From Enterobacter ludwigii (GTDB lineage Bacteria; Pseudomonadota; Gammaproteobacteria; Enterobacterales; Enterobacteriaceae), in contig NZ_CP017279.1 in NCBI RefSeq assembly GCF_001750725.1, forward strand, positions 2,790,001-2,854,000: a DNA stretch of 64,000 nt, given 5' to 3'. Position 1 is the first letter of the stretch. Each line of letters starts with the position of its first letter. Position numbers and translations under genes: made by a program. Below, one piece after another: positions 23,028-32,705 of this stretch. The notes beneath the pieces are model-generated. The model was not told the origin of the DNA and did no database searches. It saw only the letters and a list, made by a program, of their open reading frames with translations.

Positions 23028-23495
23028 CTCAGAAGAGAGCGTCTCAACACGAAGCTGGTCGGGTGCTAGCCCTACGCTGAGAATAACAGGCTGCCATTCT
23101 TCGCGTGCGGCAAGCTTCGGGGAGAGAGCTTTGGCCAGCCAGAATCCCCCTACACCGCCCAATGCCGCACCACACATGGCGGCCACATCGGTACCAAACA
23201 GCATCTGGAATACGCCGCCCATAACAAACAGCCCCACCAGCGGAGAGAGATAAACCAGCATGGCGGACGTGAGCAGGCTACCTTCTGCAATTCCCAGCTC
23301 CACCTTTTGCCCCACCATCAGCGGCCGATCGCTTGGCACGGAAATGGTATGCGAGGTTTGCGGCCCGAGCTTGTTCAGCACGCGGCTACCGCAACCGGCT
23401 CTGGAAGCACAGCTATTGCATGAGGCCTTAACATCACAGCTCACCAGCGCAATGCCATTCTGCCACGATACGACCGTAGCCCACTCTTTAATCAT
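23019..23495 (-). CDS. rseC: Sigma-E regulatory membrane protein RseC
   Basis: RseC is an inner-membrane protein encoded in the rpoE operon and related to RnfF/SoxR-reducing factors. The 158 residues begin with a cytoplasmic Cys-rich segment (CDVKASCNSCASRAGC, about 21-36) that could hold a metal or iron-sulfur centre, followed by two hydrophobic helices (about 77-97 and 102-122). Its effect on sigma-E is mild and its exact role unsettled. It overlaps rseB by 4 bases. Confidence 0.97.
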   Translation of the reverse strand: MIKEWATVVSWQNGIALVSCDVKASCNSCASRAGCGSRVLNKLGPQTSHTISVPSDRPLMVGQKVELGIAEGSLLTSAMLVYLSPLVGLFVMGGVFQMLFGTDVAAMCGAALGGVGGFWLAKALSPKLAAREEWQPVILSVGLAPDQLRVETLSSEAR

Positions 23496-24445
23496 TGTGC
23501 AGCCCTGAATTTAATGCTGTCGGAAATACGCTTCGCCGTTTGTGGCGGTAATTCACCCACAATGGTGATCTCTGCGTTATCGCGAACCGTGGTGCTGACC
23601 GTCCTGCGTCCGGTACGAAGCATTTGTTCAGAACTGTTTGCCGATGCGCGGTTAATGTTCACCGAGAAACTGAACAAACCATCGGAATAAAGACGCGATT
23701 CAACCGGTGTTTCAATGGTTGGCAGTTGTCGACGGCTGCTGGAGACTTCGCTAAACCCTTGCGGGATCCAGGAAGGAACCCAGTTGAAGTTGACGGAATC
23801 ACCCGCCGGTACCGAAAGCAACGGTGGCAGGCTGGCTTTCGCCAGATTCTGCATGCTATTACCCACCTGATTGTTCACGCTAAAGGAGATAACGCGGAAC
23901 TGTTCCAGCGTTTCACCATCACGGTCAAGCAGGTCTACACGCATTGGCAGCTTGGTTTCGGCGTCAATCCAGACGATATAGCTGTAGCGCGTTCCGTCAC
24001 GGGCAACAACGCGGATCACCTCACACAGTCTGTCCGCAATGCGCGTACGCCCTACCGAAATGAAATCATAGTAAGGCGCAAGACGTTTGAAGTCGGTGTA
24101 GATAAGCGATGGCAGAGAATCGACGATATAATCGCCATTCAGTGTGAAAGGCTCCAGACCGGGTTCGAAATAACTGATTTCGTTACCACGCTGGACAACT
24201 TCCCGACGCGGGCCATCCATCTGTAAAAGCTGGGCGAGCGGCTGGTTATCAAGACGGGCATGGCGGTATCGTAACGACTCGACGCCCTGCTTATTGATAC
24301 TGATAAATGCCAACTCGTAATTGAGTGACTGGCTGGCCAGATTCATTTGCTGCAACAACGCCCCGGATGAAACATCAGCCGAGGCGTTGGCAGAGAAGAA
24401 CAGGCTACCCGCCATCAGAGACATGGCGAACCAAAGTTGCTTCAT
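23492..24445 (-). CDS. rseB: Sigma-E negative regulator RseB
   Basis: RseB is periplasmic; it binds RseA and shields it from DegS, and releases it when it senses lipopolysaccharide intermediates. The 317 residues begin with a cleavable signal peptide ending at about residue 23 (ANASA). The N-terminal domain resembles LolA/LolB and the C-terminal domain binds RseA. It overlaps rseA by one base, so the anti-sigma factor and its protector are made together. Confidence 0.98.
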   Translation of the reverse strand: MKQLWFAMSLMAGSLFFSANASADVSSGALLQQMNLASQSLNYELAFISINKQGVESLRYRHARLDNQPLAQLLQMDGPRREVVQRGNEISYFEPGLEPFTLNGDYIVDSLPSLIYTDFKRLAPYYDFISVGRTRIADRLCEVIRVVARDGTRYSYIVWIDAETKLPMRVDLLDRDGETLEQFRVISFSVNNQVGNSMQNLAKASLPPLLSVPAGDSVNFNWVPSWIPQGFSEVSSSRRQLPTIETPVESRLYSDGLFSFSVNINRASANSSEQMLRTGRRTVSTTVRDNAEITIVGELPPQTAKRISDSIKFRAAQ

Positions 24446-25095
24446 TACTGCGATTGCGTTCCTAAAGTTTGGTTTCCGGGCACCTGCACAGCCGCTTGCT
24501 GGGTTTGTGCCTGCTCAAACTGAAGCTGTTCAGAGTGCAGACGACGCTGCAACTCGTAATCCTGCAACATCGCATTAATGCGACGGCGTTGCTCCTGAAC
24601 CTGCTGTTGCTGGCCGCCGCTGGCGGATGCATCAGCCGGAACACCCAAACTTACCGGGCTGGCTTTGCCCATCATCGGCAGTGTGTTGAACACTGGCGCT
24701 TCTGGCTGCTGATTAGTTTCAGACTGAGTATTATAGTGCTGGACGCCAACGATAACTGCAAGCGATACGCATGCAGCCACACCCATTTGGGTGAGCTGGC
24801 TGGCCCACGGACGCACCTTGTGCCAGAACGGCATTTTCTGCCACTGGTGAGGCGCAGGTTGAGCTTCAGGAATCAGCGGAGTGGTCTGACGGACAGGCTC
24901 ATTTTCAATGGCCGCCATCACGCGAGCTGAGATATCGAAATGGAGAACCTCGCCGGTGTCACCGCGAAGGGTGTCACGGATGAGATGGTAACTCTCCCAG
25001 GTCTCTTGCATTTCGGGAGAATGAGACAGCTCGTTGAGCAGTTCACTATCCAGCGTTTCACCATCCATTAAAGCGGAAAGTTTTTCTTTCTGCAT
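24445..25095 (-). CDS. rseA: Anti-sigma-E factor RseA
   Basis: RseA is a single-pass inner-membrane protein that holds sigma-E inactive. I set the start at ATG 25095, giving 216 residues as in E. coli; the frame is open further upstream only because it overlaps the rpoE end. The N-terminal anti-sigma domain is about 1-90 and the transmembrane helix about 101-118 (MGVAACVSLAVIVGV). RseP cuts in this helix and DegS in the periplasmic GKASPVSLGVP segment, both conserved here. A glutamine-rich coiled coil near the C-terminus meets RseB. Confidence 0.98.
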   Translation of the reverse strand: MQKEKLSALMDGETLDSELLNELSHSPEMQETWESYHLIRDTLRGDTGEVLHFDISARVMAAIENEPVRQTTPLIPEAQPAPHQWQKMPFWHKVRPWASQLTQMGVAACVSLAVIVGVQHYNTQSETNQQPEAPVFNTLPMMGKASPVSLGVPADASASGGQQQQVQEQRRRINAMLQDYELQRRLHSEQLQFEQAQTQQAAVQVPGNQTLGTQSQ

Positions 25096-25126
25096 GCCTA
25101 ATACCTTTTCCAGTATCCCGCTATCG

Positions 25127-25702
25127 TCAACGCCTGATAAGCGGTTGAACTTTATTATCAATTGCTTCTCGCGCACGGAAAATACGTGAACGTACCGTGC
25201 CGACCGGACAATCCATGATGGCGGCTATCTCTTCATAGCTCAGACCATCCAACTCCCGTAACGTAATTGCCATGCGTAAATCTTCCGGGAGCGACTCGAT
25301 CGTGCGAAAAACGATTTGTCTCAGTTCTTCTGACAACATTAAGTTCTCAGGGTTCGAAATTTCTTTCAGCGCACCGCCACTTTCGAAGTTTTCGGCGTCG
25401 ATTGCGTCCACATCACTTGAAGGCGGACGGCGGCCCTGAGCGACCAAATAATTCTTTGCCGTATTGACCGCAATACGGTACAGCCAGGTATAAAAAGCAC
25501 TATCTCCCCGGAATGAATCCAGCGCGCGATAGGCCTTAATAAAAGACTCTTGTACTACATCAGGCACATCGCCTGACGGTACATAGCGGGAAACCAGGCT
25601 CGCCACCTTATGCTGGTAGCGCACCACCAGTAAGTTAAAGGCTTTCTGATCTCCCTTCTGGACCCGTTCAACCAGGACCTGGTCCGTTAACTGCTCGCTC
25701 AT
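25127..25702 (-). CDS. rpoE: RNA polymerase sigma-E factor
   Basis: Sigma-E directs the envelope stress response. ATG 25702 gives 191 residues, as in E. coli, and is nearly identical in sequence. Region 2 has DVVQESFIKAYRAL and FYTWLYRIAVNTAKN; region 4 has LSYEEIAAIMDCPVGTVRSRIFRARE, split here as the -35 recognition helix. It is the first gene of rpoE-rseA-rseB-rseC and has a sigma-E consensus promoter upstream, so it activates itself. Confidence 0.99.
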   Translation of the reverse strand: MSEQLTDQVLVERVQKGDQKAFNLLVVRYQHKVASLVSRYVPSGDVPDVVQESFIKAYRALDSFRGDSAFYTWLYRIAVNTAKNYLVAQGRRPPSSDVDAIDAENFESGGALKEISNPENLMLSEELRQIVFRTIESLPEDLRMAITLRELDGLSYEEIAAIMDCPVGTVRSRIFRAREAIDNKVQPLIRR

Positions 25703-25786
25703 CCGAGGTAATGTCTCCCCAAACCTAAATTCCACGCGTTATCGAAACGCCACTCTTAAAAAACCGCACTTTGAGCAAGCACCGAA

Positions 25787-25814
25787 TTAGAGTGTCTGAT
25801 CTTCAATAAGTTCC
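25787..25814 (-). promoter_or_regulatory. Sigma-E promoter of rpoE
   Basis: On the minus strand GGAACTT and TCTAA are separated by exactly 16 bases, the sigma-E consensus. The start would lie about 75-80 bases before the rpoE start codon. This reproduces the autoregulated promoter of the E. coli operon. Confidence 0.9.
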
Positions 25815-26102
25815 GTAACGCCTTTGTTTTTGTTCATCGCGCCGCAGACTGTTCATTTTCTCTCATTATAAGTCTGTTCACGATACGCACCACTTTATGA
25901 CAAGAAACATCTCTTTTCCCGCCAGAAGAGTAACGCAACCCAGTCTTTATTTCACCACAAAATCTGACGCTAACGATCTGCTTCGCAAAATATTTTCTTT
26001 CTTTTACGTGGTTTTAATCCTCCGCCTCGAGTTTAGCGGTTACAACTCACATCAAAAAAAACGTGCGATATCTCGCATTCGGATGCTATTCTGACCAAAC
26101 AC
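25815..26102. other. rpoE-nadB divergent intergenic region
   Basis: No gene is supported between the sigma-E promoter and the NadR box. The stretch is AT-rich with several TTTTCTTTC-like runs. It probably holds extra upstream rpoE promoters, by analogy with E. coli, and on the plus strand a nadB promoter with TATTCT at about 26088-26093. TGCGA-TATC-TCGCA at about 26064-26077 is a small inverted repeat of unknown role. Confidence 0.5.
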
Positions 26103-26120
26103 TGTTTAGTAAATTAAACA
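26103..26120. promoter_or_regulatory. NadR operator of nadB
   Basis: TGTTTAGTAAATTAAACA matches the NadR box TGTTTA-N6-TAAACA exactly. It lies 7 bases before the nadB start codon, overlapping the transcription start region. NadR represses nadB when NAD is plentiful. Confidence 0.9.
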
Positions 26121-26126
26121 AAAATC

Positions 26127-27746
26127 ATGAACACAACACCTGAACTGCATTGTGATGTACTGATCATCGGTAGCGGCGCTGCCGGTCTCTCCCTGGCACT
26201 GCGTCTGGCCGAACATCAGAGCGTTATCGTTCTGAGCAAAGGGCCGATAAGTGAAGGTTCTACGTTTTATGCCCAGGGCGGTATTGCCGCCGTGTTTGAT
26301 GAGACAGACAGCATTGCGTCGCATGTCGACGATACGCTGATTGCCGGGGCCGGGATCGTGGATGCACATGCCGCAGAGTTTGTGGCCAGTAATGCCCGTC
26401 ATTGCGTGCAGTGGTTGATCGATCAGGGCGTATTATTTGATACGCAGGTACAGCCAAACGGTGAAGAAAGCTACCACCTCACCCGCGAAGGCGGGCATAG
26501 CCACCGCCGTATCCTGCATGCCGCAGACGCTACCGGTAAAGAAGTCGAAACCACGCTGGCCAGTAAAGCCCTCAGCCATCCTAACATTCGGGTCCTTGAG
26601 CGCAGCAATGCCGTTGACCTGATTATTTCCGACAAGATTGGCCTGCCTGGTACGCGTCGTGTCGTGGGTGCCTGGGTCTGGAATCGCAATAAAGAGAAGG
26701 TTGAGACCTGTCAGGCGAAAGCCGTGGTGCTGGCGACTGGCGGTGCATCCAAAGTGTATCAGTATACCACCAACCCCGATATTGCCTCCGGAGACGGCAT
26801 CGCCATGGCCTGGCGCGCCGGTTGTCGCGTGGCAAACCTTGAATTCAACCAGTTTCACCCGACCGCCCTGTTCCATCCTCAGGCGCGTAATTTCCTGCTG
26901 ACGGAAGCCCTGCGCGGTGAAGGCGCATACCTGAAACGTCCTGACGGCTCCCGCTTTATGCCGGACTTTGACCCCAGGGGCGAGCTGGCACCGCGCGATA
27001 TCGTTGCCCGCGCCATCGACCATGAAATGAAGCGTCTTGGCGTAGACTGCATGTATCTGGACATCAGCCATAAGCCGGCAGAGTTTATCCGCCAGCATTT
27101 CCCGATGATCTACGAAAAGCTGCTGGGTCTGGGGATTGATTTAACCCGCGATTCGGTGCCCATCGTGCCTGCCGCCCACTATACCTGCGGGGGCGTAATG
27201 GTTGATGATCATGGTCGCACCGATGTGGATGGCCTGTATGCTATCGGTGAAGTAAGTTATACCGGGCTTCATGGCGCGAACCGGATGGCGTCGAACTCAC
27301 TGCTGGAGTGTCTGGTTTACGGCTGGTCTGCCGCGGAAGATATCACGAAGCGCATGCCTTACGCCCGTCAGACAGAAAATCTGCCTGCCTGGGATGAAAG
27401 CCGCGTGGAGAACCCGGATGAGCTGGTCGTTATTCAGCATAACTGGCACGAACTGCGGCTGTTTATGTGGGACTACGTCGGGATTGTGCGGACCACGAAA
27501 CGTCTTGAACGCGCATTACGCCGTATCACGATGCTGCAGCAGGAAATCGATGACTATTATGCCAATTTCCGCGTATCCAATAATCTGCTGGAGCTGCGCA
27601 ATCTGGTTCAGGTTGCCGAATTGATTGTTCGCTGCGCGATGATGCGTAAAGAGAGCCGCGGTTTGCACTATACCCTCGACTACCCCGATCAGCTGGCCGA
27701 GTCCGGCCCGTCGATCCTCTCCCCGCAGGTTCACATAAACAGATAA
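26127..27746 (+). CDS. nadB: L-aspartate oxidase
   Basis: NadB oxidises L-aspartate to iminoaspartate, the first step of NAD synthesis, passing electrons to O2 or fumarate. The 539 residues match the family. The FAD-binding [15 protein letters not shown] lies near 14-28; the fumarate-reductase-like substrate segment includes [13 protein letters not shown], and the C-terminal FAD contact is [15 protein letters not shown] near 384. A NadR operator precedes it. Its last 16 bases overlap the 3' end of trmN, which converges on it, as in E. coli. Confidence 0.99.
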   Translation: MNTTPELHCDVLIIGSGAAGLSLALRLAEHQSVIVLSKGPISEGSTFYAQGGIAAVFDETDSIASHVDDTLIAGAGIVDAHAAEFVASNARHCVQWLIDQGVLFDTQVQPNGEESYHLTREGGHSHRRILHAADATGKEVETTLASKALSHPNIRVLERSNAVDLIISDKIGLPGTRRVVGAWVWNRNKEKVETCQAKAVVLATGGASKVYQYTTNPDIASGDGIAMAWRAGCRVANLEFNQFHPTALFHPQARNFLLTEALRGEGAYLKRPDGSRFMPDFDPRGELAPRDIVARAIDHEMKRLGVDCMYLDISHKPAEFIRQHFPMIYEKLLGLGIDLTRDSVPIVPAAHYTCGGVMVDDHGRTDVDGLYAIGEVSYTGLHGANRMASNSLLECLVYGWSAAEDITKRMPYARQTENLPAWDESRVENPDELVVIQHNWHELRLFMWDYVGIVRTTKRLERALRRITMLQQEIDDYYANFRVSNNLLELRNLVQVAELIVRCAMMRKESRGLHYTLDYPDQLAESGPSILSPQVHINR

Positions 27747-28468
27747 AACGCCTGGGTCAGAGCGGTGTAATCTTCGGAATAACGCTGGTCTGGCCCACGG
27801 ATCACCATTCGGTCGTTAAAGCATTCACCTTCTTTAGGTGAGAGCGCCAGCAGCACACGGTGCGGCAATCGCCCTTCGGTATCTGCAATATCGGTGCGTA
27901 AACGTAATTTCCAGCCAATCTCTTGCGCTATGCCAATAAACGCATTGCCGGTGCTTTCTGGCAGAACCACGCAGAAAAACCCCTCTTCTGAAATAAGCTC
28001 TGCGGCACTGATCAGCAGCGCCTTATGGTCGAGGGAGCCGGTATAACGGGCCTGTTCACGCTCAGGCGTTCCGCACTCAACTCCGGGCGCGTAGTAGGGA
28101 GGATTGCTGACAATCAGGTCGTAACGCGCGGTTTGCTCCGGCGTCCAGTCGAGCACATCTGCACATTCAACGTTAATCCGGGCGGCCCACCGAGATTCAG
28201 CCGCATTTTCACTCGCCTGCTCTGCCGCCTGCGCATCCAGCTCCACCGCATCTATGGTGACATGCGCTTCGGTACGTTGCGCCAGCATCAGCGCCAACAG
28301 CCCGCTGCCCGTCCCAATATCCAGAATACGCTTTACACCTGCGACAGGTGCCCAGGCACCCAGTAAAATACCGTCTGTACCGACTTTCATGGCACAGCGA
28401 TCGTGAGCGACAAAAAATTGTTTAAACGTAAAACCATCGCGGCGCAACTGCGCTTTGAGTTGAGACAT
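27731..28468 (-). CDS. trmN: tRNA1(Val) (adenine(37)-N6)-methyltransferase
   Basis: TrmN (YfiC, TrmN6) methylates N6 of A37 in tRNA1-Val. ATG 28468 gives 245 residues, as in E. coli, and is preceded by AGAAGG; the frame open up to 28795 crosses the srmB promoter and is not credible. The SAM-binding [17 protein letters not shown] lies near 45-61 and the catalytic SNPPYY near 127. It is divergent from srmB and overlaps nadB by 16 bases at the 3' ends. Confidence 0.97.
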   Translation of the reverse strand: MSQLKAQLRRDGFTFKQFFVAHDRCAMKVGTDGILLGAWAPVAGVKRILDIGTGSGLLALMLAQRTEAHVTIDAVELDAQAAEQASENAAESRWAARINVECADVLDWTPEQTARYDLIVSNPPYYAPGVECGTPEREQARYTGSLDHKALLISAAELISEEGFFCVVLPESTGNAFIGIAQEIGWKLRLRTDIADTEGRLPHRVLLALSPKEGECFNDRMVIRGPDQRYSEDYTALTQAFYLFM

Positions 28469-28600
28469 GTCAGGGCAACCTTCTAAGTGAAACTGGAGTA
28501 GCATAGGGGAAAGCGAAGTGGCCGCAAAGCGATATCCATACAAACAGATGAAGATTACAGCCGTAACGTCTATAATCAGCGCCCCACACAGAGGTAGAAC

Positions 28601-29929
28601 ATGACTGTAACGACTTTTTCCGAACTTGAACTCGATGAAAGCCTGCTCAATGCACTTGAGAGCAAAGGCTTTACACGCCCGACCGCCATTCAGGCAGCGG
28701 CCATTCCGCCTGCGCTTGAGGGCCGCGATGTGCTCGGTTCTGCGCCAACCGGCACGGGGAAGACAGCAGCTTACTTGCTGCCTGTGTTGCAGCATCTGCT
28801 CGATTTTCCACGTAAAAAATCAGGCCCGCCGCGTATTTTGATCCTGACGCCGACGCGCGAGCTGGCGATGCAGGTTGCCGATCACGCCCGCGAGCTGGCG
28901 GCCAATACCCATCTGGATATCGCCACGATCACTGGCGGCGTTGCGTATATGAACCACGCCGAAGTGTTCAGCGAAAACCAGGACATCGTCGTTGCGACGA
29001 CCGGTCGCCTGCTGCAGTACATTAAAGAAGAGAACTTCGACTGCCGCGCGGTAGAAACACTGATTCTGGATGAAGCTGACCGCATGCTGGACATGGGCTT
29101 CGCGCAGGATATCGAACATATCGCGGGTGAGACACGCTGGCGTAACCAGACGATGCTGTTCTCTGCCACCCTTGAAGGGGATGCGATCAAAGACTTCGCA
29201 GAGCGCCTGCTGGAAGATCCGGTGGAAGTTTCCGCGACGCCGTCCACGCGCGAGCGCAAGAAGATCCACCAGTGGTATTACCGTGCAGATAATCTTGAAC
29301 ACAAGGTTGAGTTACTTAAGCACCTGCTGAAGCAGGACGATGCCACCCGTACCATCGTCTTTGTGCGTAAGCGCGAGCGTGTGCATGAACTGGCTGAAAT
29401 GCTGCGTAATGCCGGAATCAATAACTGCTATCTCGAAGGCGAGATGGCGCAGGTTAAGCGTACCGAAGGGATTAAACGTCTGACTGATGGTCGCGTGAAC
29501 GTGCTGGTCGCAACAGACGTTGCTGCACGCGGGATCGACATTCCGGACGTCAGTCACGTCATTAACTTCGATATGCCACGCAGCGGCGACACCTATCTGC
29601 ACCGCATTGGCCGTACCGGCCGTGCCGGACGCAAAGGTATCGCGATCTCTCTGGTCGAAGCGCATGACTACCTGCTGCTGCAGAAAATTGGCCGCTACGT
29701 TGATGAGCCACTGAAAGCACGCGTTATTGATGAGCTTCGCCCGACCACACGTGCACCGAGTGAAAAAATGACGGGCAAACCGTCTAAAAAAGCGCTCGCA
29801 AAACGTGCTGAGAAAAAAGAGAAAGAAAAAGAGAAGCCGCGCGTGAAGCAGCGCCACCGCGATACCAAGAATATTGGTAAACGCCGTAAACCAAGCTCTG
29901 CCGCACCAGAGACGAAAACTGAAGAGTAA
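28601..29929 (+). CDS. srmB: ATP-dependent RNA helicase SrmB
   Basis: SrmB is a DEAD-box helicase acting early in 50S assembly. The 442 residues contain the Q motif (FTRPTAIQ), Walker [22 protein letters not shown], and in the second RecA-like domain ARGIDIPDV and HRIGRTGR. The C-terminal tail after about residue 385 is lysine-rich and disordered, as expected for RNA binding. A strong terminator follows at once. In E. coli yfiE and eamB lie between srmB and grcA; both are absent here. Confidence 0.98.
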   Translation: MTVTTFSELELDESLLNALESKGFTRPTAIQAAAIPPALEGRDVLGSAPTGTGKTAAYLLPVLQHLLDFPRKKSGPPRILILTPTRELAMQVADHARELAANTHLDIATITGGVAYMNHAEVFSENQDIVVATTGRLLQYIKEENFDCRAVETLILDEADRMLDMGFAQDIEHIAGETRWRNQTMLFSATLEGDAIKDFAERLLEDPVEVSATPSTRERKKIHQWYYRADNLEHKVELLKHLLKQDDATRTIVFVRKRERVHELAEMLRNAGINNCYLEGEMAQVKRTEGIKRLTDGRVNVLVATDVAARGIDIPDVSHVINFDMPRSGDTYLHRIGRTGRAGRKGIAISLVEAHDYLLLQKIGRYVDEPLKARVIDELRPTTRAPSEKMTGKPSKKALAKRAEKKEKEKEKPRVKQRHRDTKNIGKRRKPSSAAPETKTEE

Positions 29930-29962
29930 AAAAAAGCCGGGGAAAACCCCGGCTTTTTTATT
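29930..29962. terminator. Bidirectional terminator of srmB and grcA
   Basis: AAAAAAGCCGGGG-AAAA-CCCCGGCTTTTTT is a strong symmetric hairpin with T-runs on both strands. It starts right after the srmB stop and 20 bases from the grcA stop, serving both convergent genes. Confidence 0.9.
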
Positions 29963-29982
29963 CCACCCCCGAGACTGAAACC

Positions 29983-30366
29983 TTACAGGCTTTCAGTAAA
30001 GGTACGCGCAATAACGTCGCGCTGCTGTTCCGGGGTCAGAGAGTTAAAACGTACTGCATAACCTGATACACGAATGGTCAGCTGTGGGTATTTTTCCGGG
30101 TGCTTAACCGCATCTTCCAGCGTTTCACGACGCAGCACGTTCACGTTCAGGTGCTGACCACCTTCAACGCGCACTTCCGGTTTTACTTCCATTGGGATTT
30201 CACGGTATTCGATTTCGCCCAGTTTGTTCACCGGAACGATTTCATCTTCAGCAAAACCCGCTTTCGCTACTACACAGCGCGCTTCATTTTTCTCGCTGTC
30301 CAGCAGCCAGAAAGAGTTGAGCAGGTCGTCATTTGCAGCTTTAGTAATCTGGATACCTGTAATCAT
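29983..30366 (-). CDS. grcA: Autonomous glycyl radical cofactor GrcA
   Basis: GrcA (YfiD) replaces the C-terminal glycyl-radical domain of pyruvate formate-lyase after oxygen damage. The 127 residues are full length. Gly102 in [11 protein letters not shown] is the radical residue, and the C-terminus is closely like that of PflB. Activation is by PflA. Two FNR-type sites upstream, at spacing matching E. coli, indicate strong microaerobic induction. Confidence 0.98.
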   Translation of the reverse strand: MITGIQITKAANDDLLNSFWLLDSEKNEARCVVAKAGFAEDEIVPVNKLGEIEYREIPMEVKPEVRVEGGQHLNVNVLRRETLEDAVKHPEKYPQLTIRVSGYAVRFNSLTPEQQRDVIARTFTESL

Positions 30367-30472
30367 GTGTTGCCTCCCTTAGGCTACATTAACTGGTGTC
30401 GGCCTCGCGCGGCCAATTGGTAAAACCATTGTTTCTTGTGTGTATATATATCACTCGCACCCCGGTCATTTA

Positions 30473-30486
30473 TTGATTTAAATCAA
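30473..30486. promoter_or_regulatory. FNR site, promoter-proximal, of grcA
   Basis: TTGATTTAAATCAA is a perfect FNR palindrome TTGAT-N4-ATCAA. If it is centred at -40.5, as in E. coli, the grcA transcript starts near 30439; a TATATA -10 lies at about 30445-30450 on the minus strand. Confidence 0.9.
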
Positions 30487-30680
30487 CAAAAACACCAACC
30501 ACACAAAGAGTGTGGTTTGATTTTATTGTTCCAGATCAATTTCATTGCTTTGCCAGCTCAACTCCTTTCGCATCTATTCAAAATAAATTGAGTGACTTAC
30601 GGTGATTTTATGCCTGGGATTTTGCACCCAGGGTTTTAGCGGTTAAGCTAGGCGCAGAATGTGATTCGCAGGAGAGCGAG
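30487..30680. other. grcA-ung intergenic region
   Basis: This stretch holds the distal FNR site and a small hairpin. CCTGGG/CCCAGG at 30613-30632, followed by GTTTT, would end a plus-strand transcript, but no gene lies upstream on that strand. The ung promoter must lie between about 30590 and 30670; a ribosome-binding GGAGAG is at 30671-30676. Nothing else is recognised. Confidence 0.5.
30526..30539. promoter_or_regulatory. FNR site, distal, of grcA
   Basis: TTGTTCCAGATCAA differs from the FNR consensus at one position. Its centre lies exactly 53 bases upstream of the proximal site, the same as the -40.5/-93.5 pair in E. coli, where full occupancy of the distal site lowers expression under strict anaerobiosis. 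Confidence 0.78.
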
Positions 30681-31370
30681 ATGACGACACCGTTGACCTG
30701 GCACGATGTGCTGGCAGAAGAGAAACAGCAGCCCTATTTTATTAACACCCTCAGCACCGTTGCGGCAGAGCGGCAGTCTGGCCAGACGATTTATCCGCCA
30801 CAAAAAGATGTTTTCAACGCGTTTCGCTATACCGAACTCAGCGATGTGAAAGTTGTTATCCTCGGCCAGGATCCTTACCACGGACCGGGACAGGCTCACG
30901 GGCTTGCTTTCTCTGTACGTCCTGGGGTTGCTATTCCCCCTTCGCTTCTGAACATGTACAAAGAACTCGAAAAGACCGTGCCCGGGTTTACCCGGCCCAC
31001 GCATGGTTATCTGGAAAGCTGGGCGCGCCAGGGCGTGCTGTTACTGAATACGGTACTCACCGTACGTGCCGGTCAGGCACATTCTCACGCCAGCCTGGGC
31101 TGGGAAACCTTTACCGATAAAGTCATCAGCCTTATCAACGAGCATCGTGAAGGGGTGGTGTTTTTACTGTGGGGTTCCCACGCGCAGAAGAAAGGGGCGA
31201 TTATCGACAGGCAGCGTCATCATGTCCTGAAGGCACCGCATCCGTCACCGCTGTCAGCGCATCGTGGTTTCTTTGGTTGTAATCATTTTGTTCTGGCGAA
31301 CGAGTGGCTGGAAAAACGTGGCGAAACGCCAATTGACTGGATGCCAGTGTTACCGGCTGAGAGTGAGTAA
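30681..31370 (+). CDS. ung: Uracil-DNA glycosylase
   Basis: Ung removes uracil from DNA at the start of base-excision repair. The 229 residues are standard. The water-activating Asp64 is in GQDPYHG, and the minor-groove loop [13 protein letters not shown] carries the second catalytic His near 187. The ATG is preceded by GGAGAG. A hairpin follows the stop codon. Confidence 0.99.
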   Translation: MTTPLTWHDVLAEEKQQPYFINTLSTVAAERQSGQTIYPPQKDVFNAFRYTELSDVKVVILGQDPYHGPGQAHGLAFSVRPGVAIPPSLLNMYKELEKTVPGFTRPTHGYLESWARQGVLLLNTVLTVRAGQAHSHASLGWETFTDKVISLINEHREGVVFLLWGSHAQKKGAIIDRQRHHVLKAPHPSPLSAHRGFFGCNHFVLANEWLEKRGETPIDWMPVLPAESE

Positions 31371-31375
31371 CGCAT

Positions 31376-31405
31376 CGGATGTGCCCGTTTTAGCGGGCAC
31401 ATCCG
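31376..31405. terminator. Hairpin between ung and yfiF
   Basis: CGGATGTGCCCG and CGGGCACATCCG form a perfect 12-base-pair stem with a 6-base loop, between two convergent genes. There is no long T-run on either side, so it may act as an mRNA 3' stabiliser or as a REP-like element rather than as a classical terminator. Confidence 0.65.
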
Positions 31406-31415
31406 ACGCACAGTC

Positions 31416-32501
31416 TTATGCTTTATTCTGGCGCCACCATTCCGCCAGCAGTACGCCAGTCGCAACGGAAACGTTCAGACTTTCAACATTGCCTGTACCG
31501 TCGATAGAGACGCTCAGATCCGCGCTGGAAAGCGCAGCATCCGACAGGCCATCACGCTCCTGACCCAGCACCAGCACCATTTTACGCGGCAATGTGGCTT
31601 TAAACAGCGGCGTAGCGGCATGGCTGGAGGTTGTGACGATGGCATATCCCGCATTACGGAACTGCTCAATAGCATCCAGAACGCTGTCGCCGGTGATCGG
31701 CTGAACATGCTCTGCCCCGCCCTCTGCGGTACGGATCGCGGCACCCGATTCCAGCAGCGCGGCATCCTGTAACAGCACGCCTTTCACGCCAAAGTGCGCG
31801 CAGCTACGCATCATTGCACCCAGATTATGCGGGTTGCCCACATCTTCAAGTGCCAGCACGCAGTCATCGGCTTCCGCCTGGCTAACCCACTGCTGTACGG
31901 TAGTCCCGTTACGTTTTTTGATCAGGAAGCACACGCCACCGTGGTGTTCAGTGCCTGATGCTTTCGTCAGCTCAGCGTCATCCACCACATGGTAGGCTTT
32001 ACGGTTTGCCGCCATCCAGCGCAGCGCTTCTTTAAAGCGCGGGGTTACGCTCTGGATAAACCATGCGCGAACGATGCACTCAGGACGGCTCTGGAACAGC
32101 GCCTGGCAGGCATTCTCGCCATAGACTCGGGTCTCTTCTGCACGCTGACGGCGCAGCACTTCCGGGTCAATAAAGCTTTTCCCGCTGATACCACCGTGAT
32201 CGGCTTTTTCAGGCGCCTCTTCACCAGGGGCACGAGAAACGGTACGCCAGGGGGATGAACCCTCGCGCGAGAAATCATCGCGTTTGCGATCGTCACGCTT
32301 GCGGTCATCACGTTTGCGGTCATCACCGCGGTTATTTCTGTCATCGCGGGCGGGGCGACGGCCACCGTCTGCACGAGAAGACGCCGGACGCCCGCCACCT
32401 TTTCCGGTACGCGGATTTTGGGTGCGTTTATCAGAGTCATCATCACTGCGGACATACATCACTTTGACCTTGCCGCTTTTGTTTTTCATTTCGTCGTTCA
32501 T
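31416..32501 (-). CDS. yfiF: SpoU-family RNA 2'-O-methyltransferase YfiF
   Basis: YfiF is an uncharacterised member of the SPOUT methyltransferase class. ATG 32501 gives 361 residues against 345 in E. coli. The C-terminal SpoU domain contains the three motifs: [16 protein letters not shown] (about 217), [11 protein letters not shown] (about 305) and [16 protein letters not shown] near the end, together forming the SAM-binding knot. The N-terminal 100 residues are basic and disordered and hold an insertion of repeated RDDRK units absent from E. coli. The RNA target is not known. Confidence 0.92.
   Translation of the reverse strand: MNDEMKNKSGKVKVMYVRSDDDSDKRTQNPRTGKGGGRPASSRADGGRRPARDDRNNRGDDRKRDDRKRDDRKRDDFSREGSSPWRTVSRAPGEEAPEKADHGGISGKSFIDPEVLRRQRAEETRVYGENACQALFQSRPECIVRAWFIQSVTPRFKEALRWMAANRKAYHVVDDAELTKASGTEHHGGVCFLIKKRNGTTVQQWVSQAEADDCVLALEDVGNPHNLGAMMRSCAHFGVKGVLLQDAALLESGAAIRTAEGGAEHVQPITGDSVLDAIEQFRNAGYAIVTTSSHAATPLFKATLPRKMVLVLGQERDGLSDAALSSADLSVSIDGTGNVESLNVSVATGVLLAEWWRQNKA
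32274..32328 (-). repeat. In-frame 15-base tandem repeat in yfiF
   Basis: About 3.7 copies of a 15-base unit (plus-strand form GTCATCACGTTTGCG) encode successive RDDRK/KRDD units in the disordered N-terminal region of YfiF. Unit changes keep the frame, so length can vary without loss of function. Confidence 0.8.
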
Positions 32502-32705
32502 GCTTTTCTCCACCAGCGCTGCGCGAAGCGCGCAGATTACCCGATGTGCAAGCTCATAGCCATAAATTCGTACAAAAGCCTGTGACTATTGTTCTCATTG
32601 AATAAAACGCATTGTCGTTTCAAACAGGCTGAATGATAATATGTAACATATTAGAAACATTATCGGCATTCTGCCGCTGTCCCACGGCTCTATCAGAGGT
32701 TAGTT

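Noticed and set aside
25787..25837. A 16-codon leader frame upstream of rpoE (ATG at 25837)
   Set aside because: A leader peptide (RseD) is reported for E. coli rpoE, but this short frame ends inside the sigma-E promoter and does not reach rpoE. The frames that overlap the rpoE start have no usual start codon. I could not support a leader gene.
28469..28795. An N-terminal extension of trmN to 28795
   Set aside because: It crosses the divergent promoter and the first 65 codons of srmB; ATG 28468 has a ribosome-binding site and the family length.
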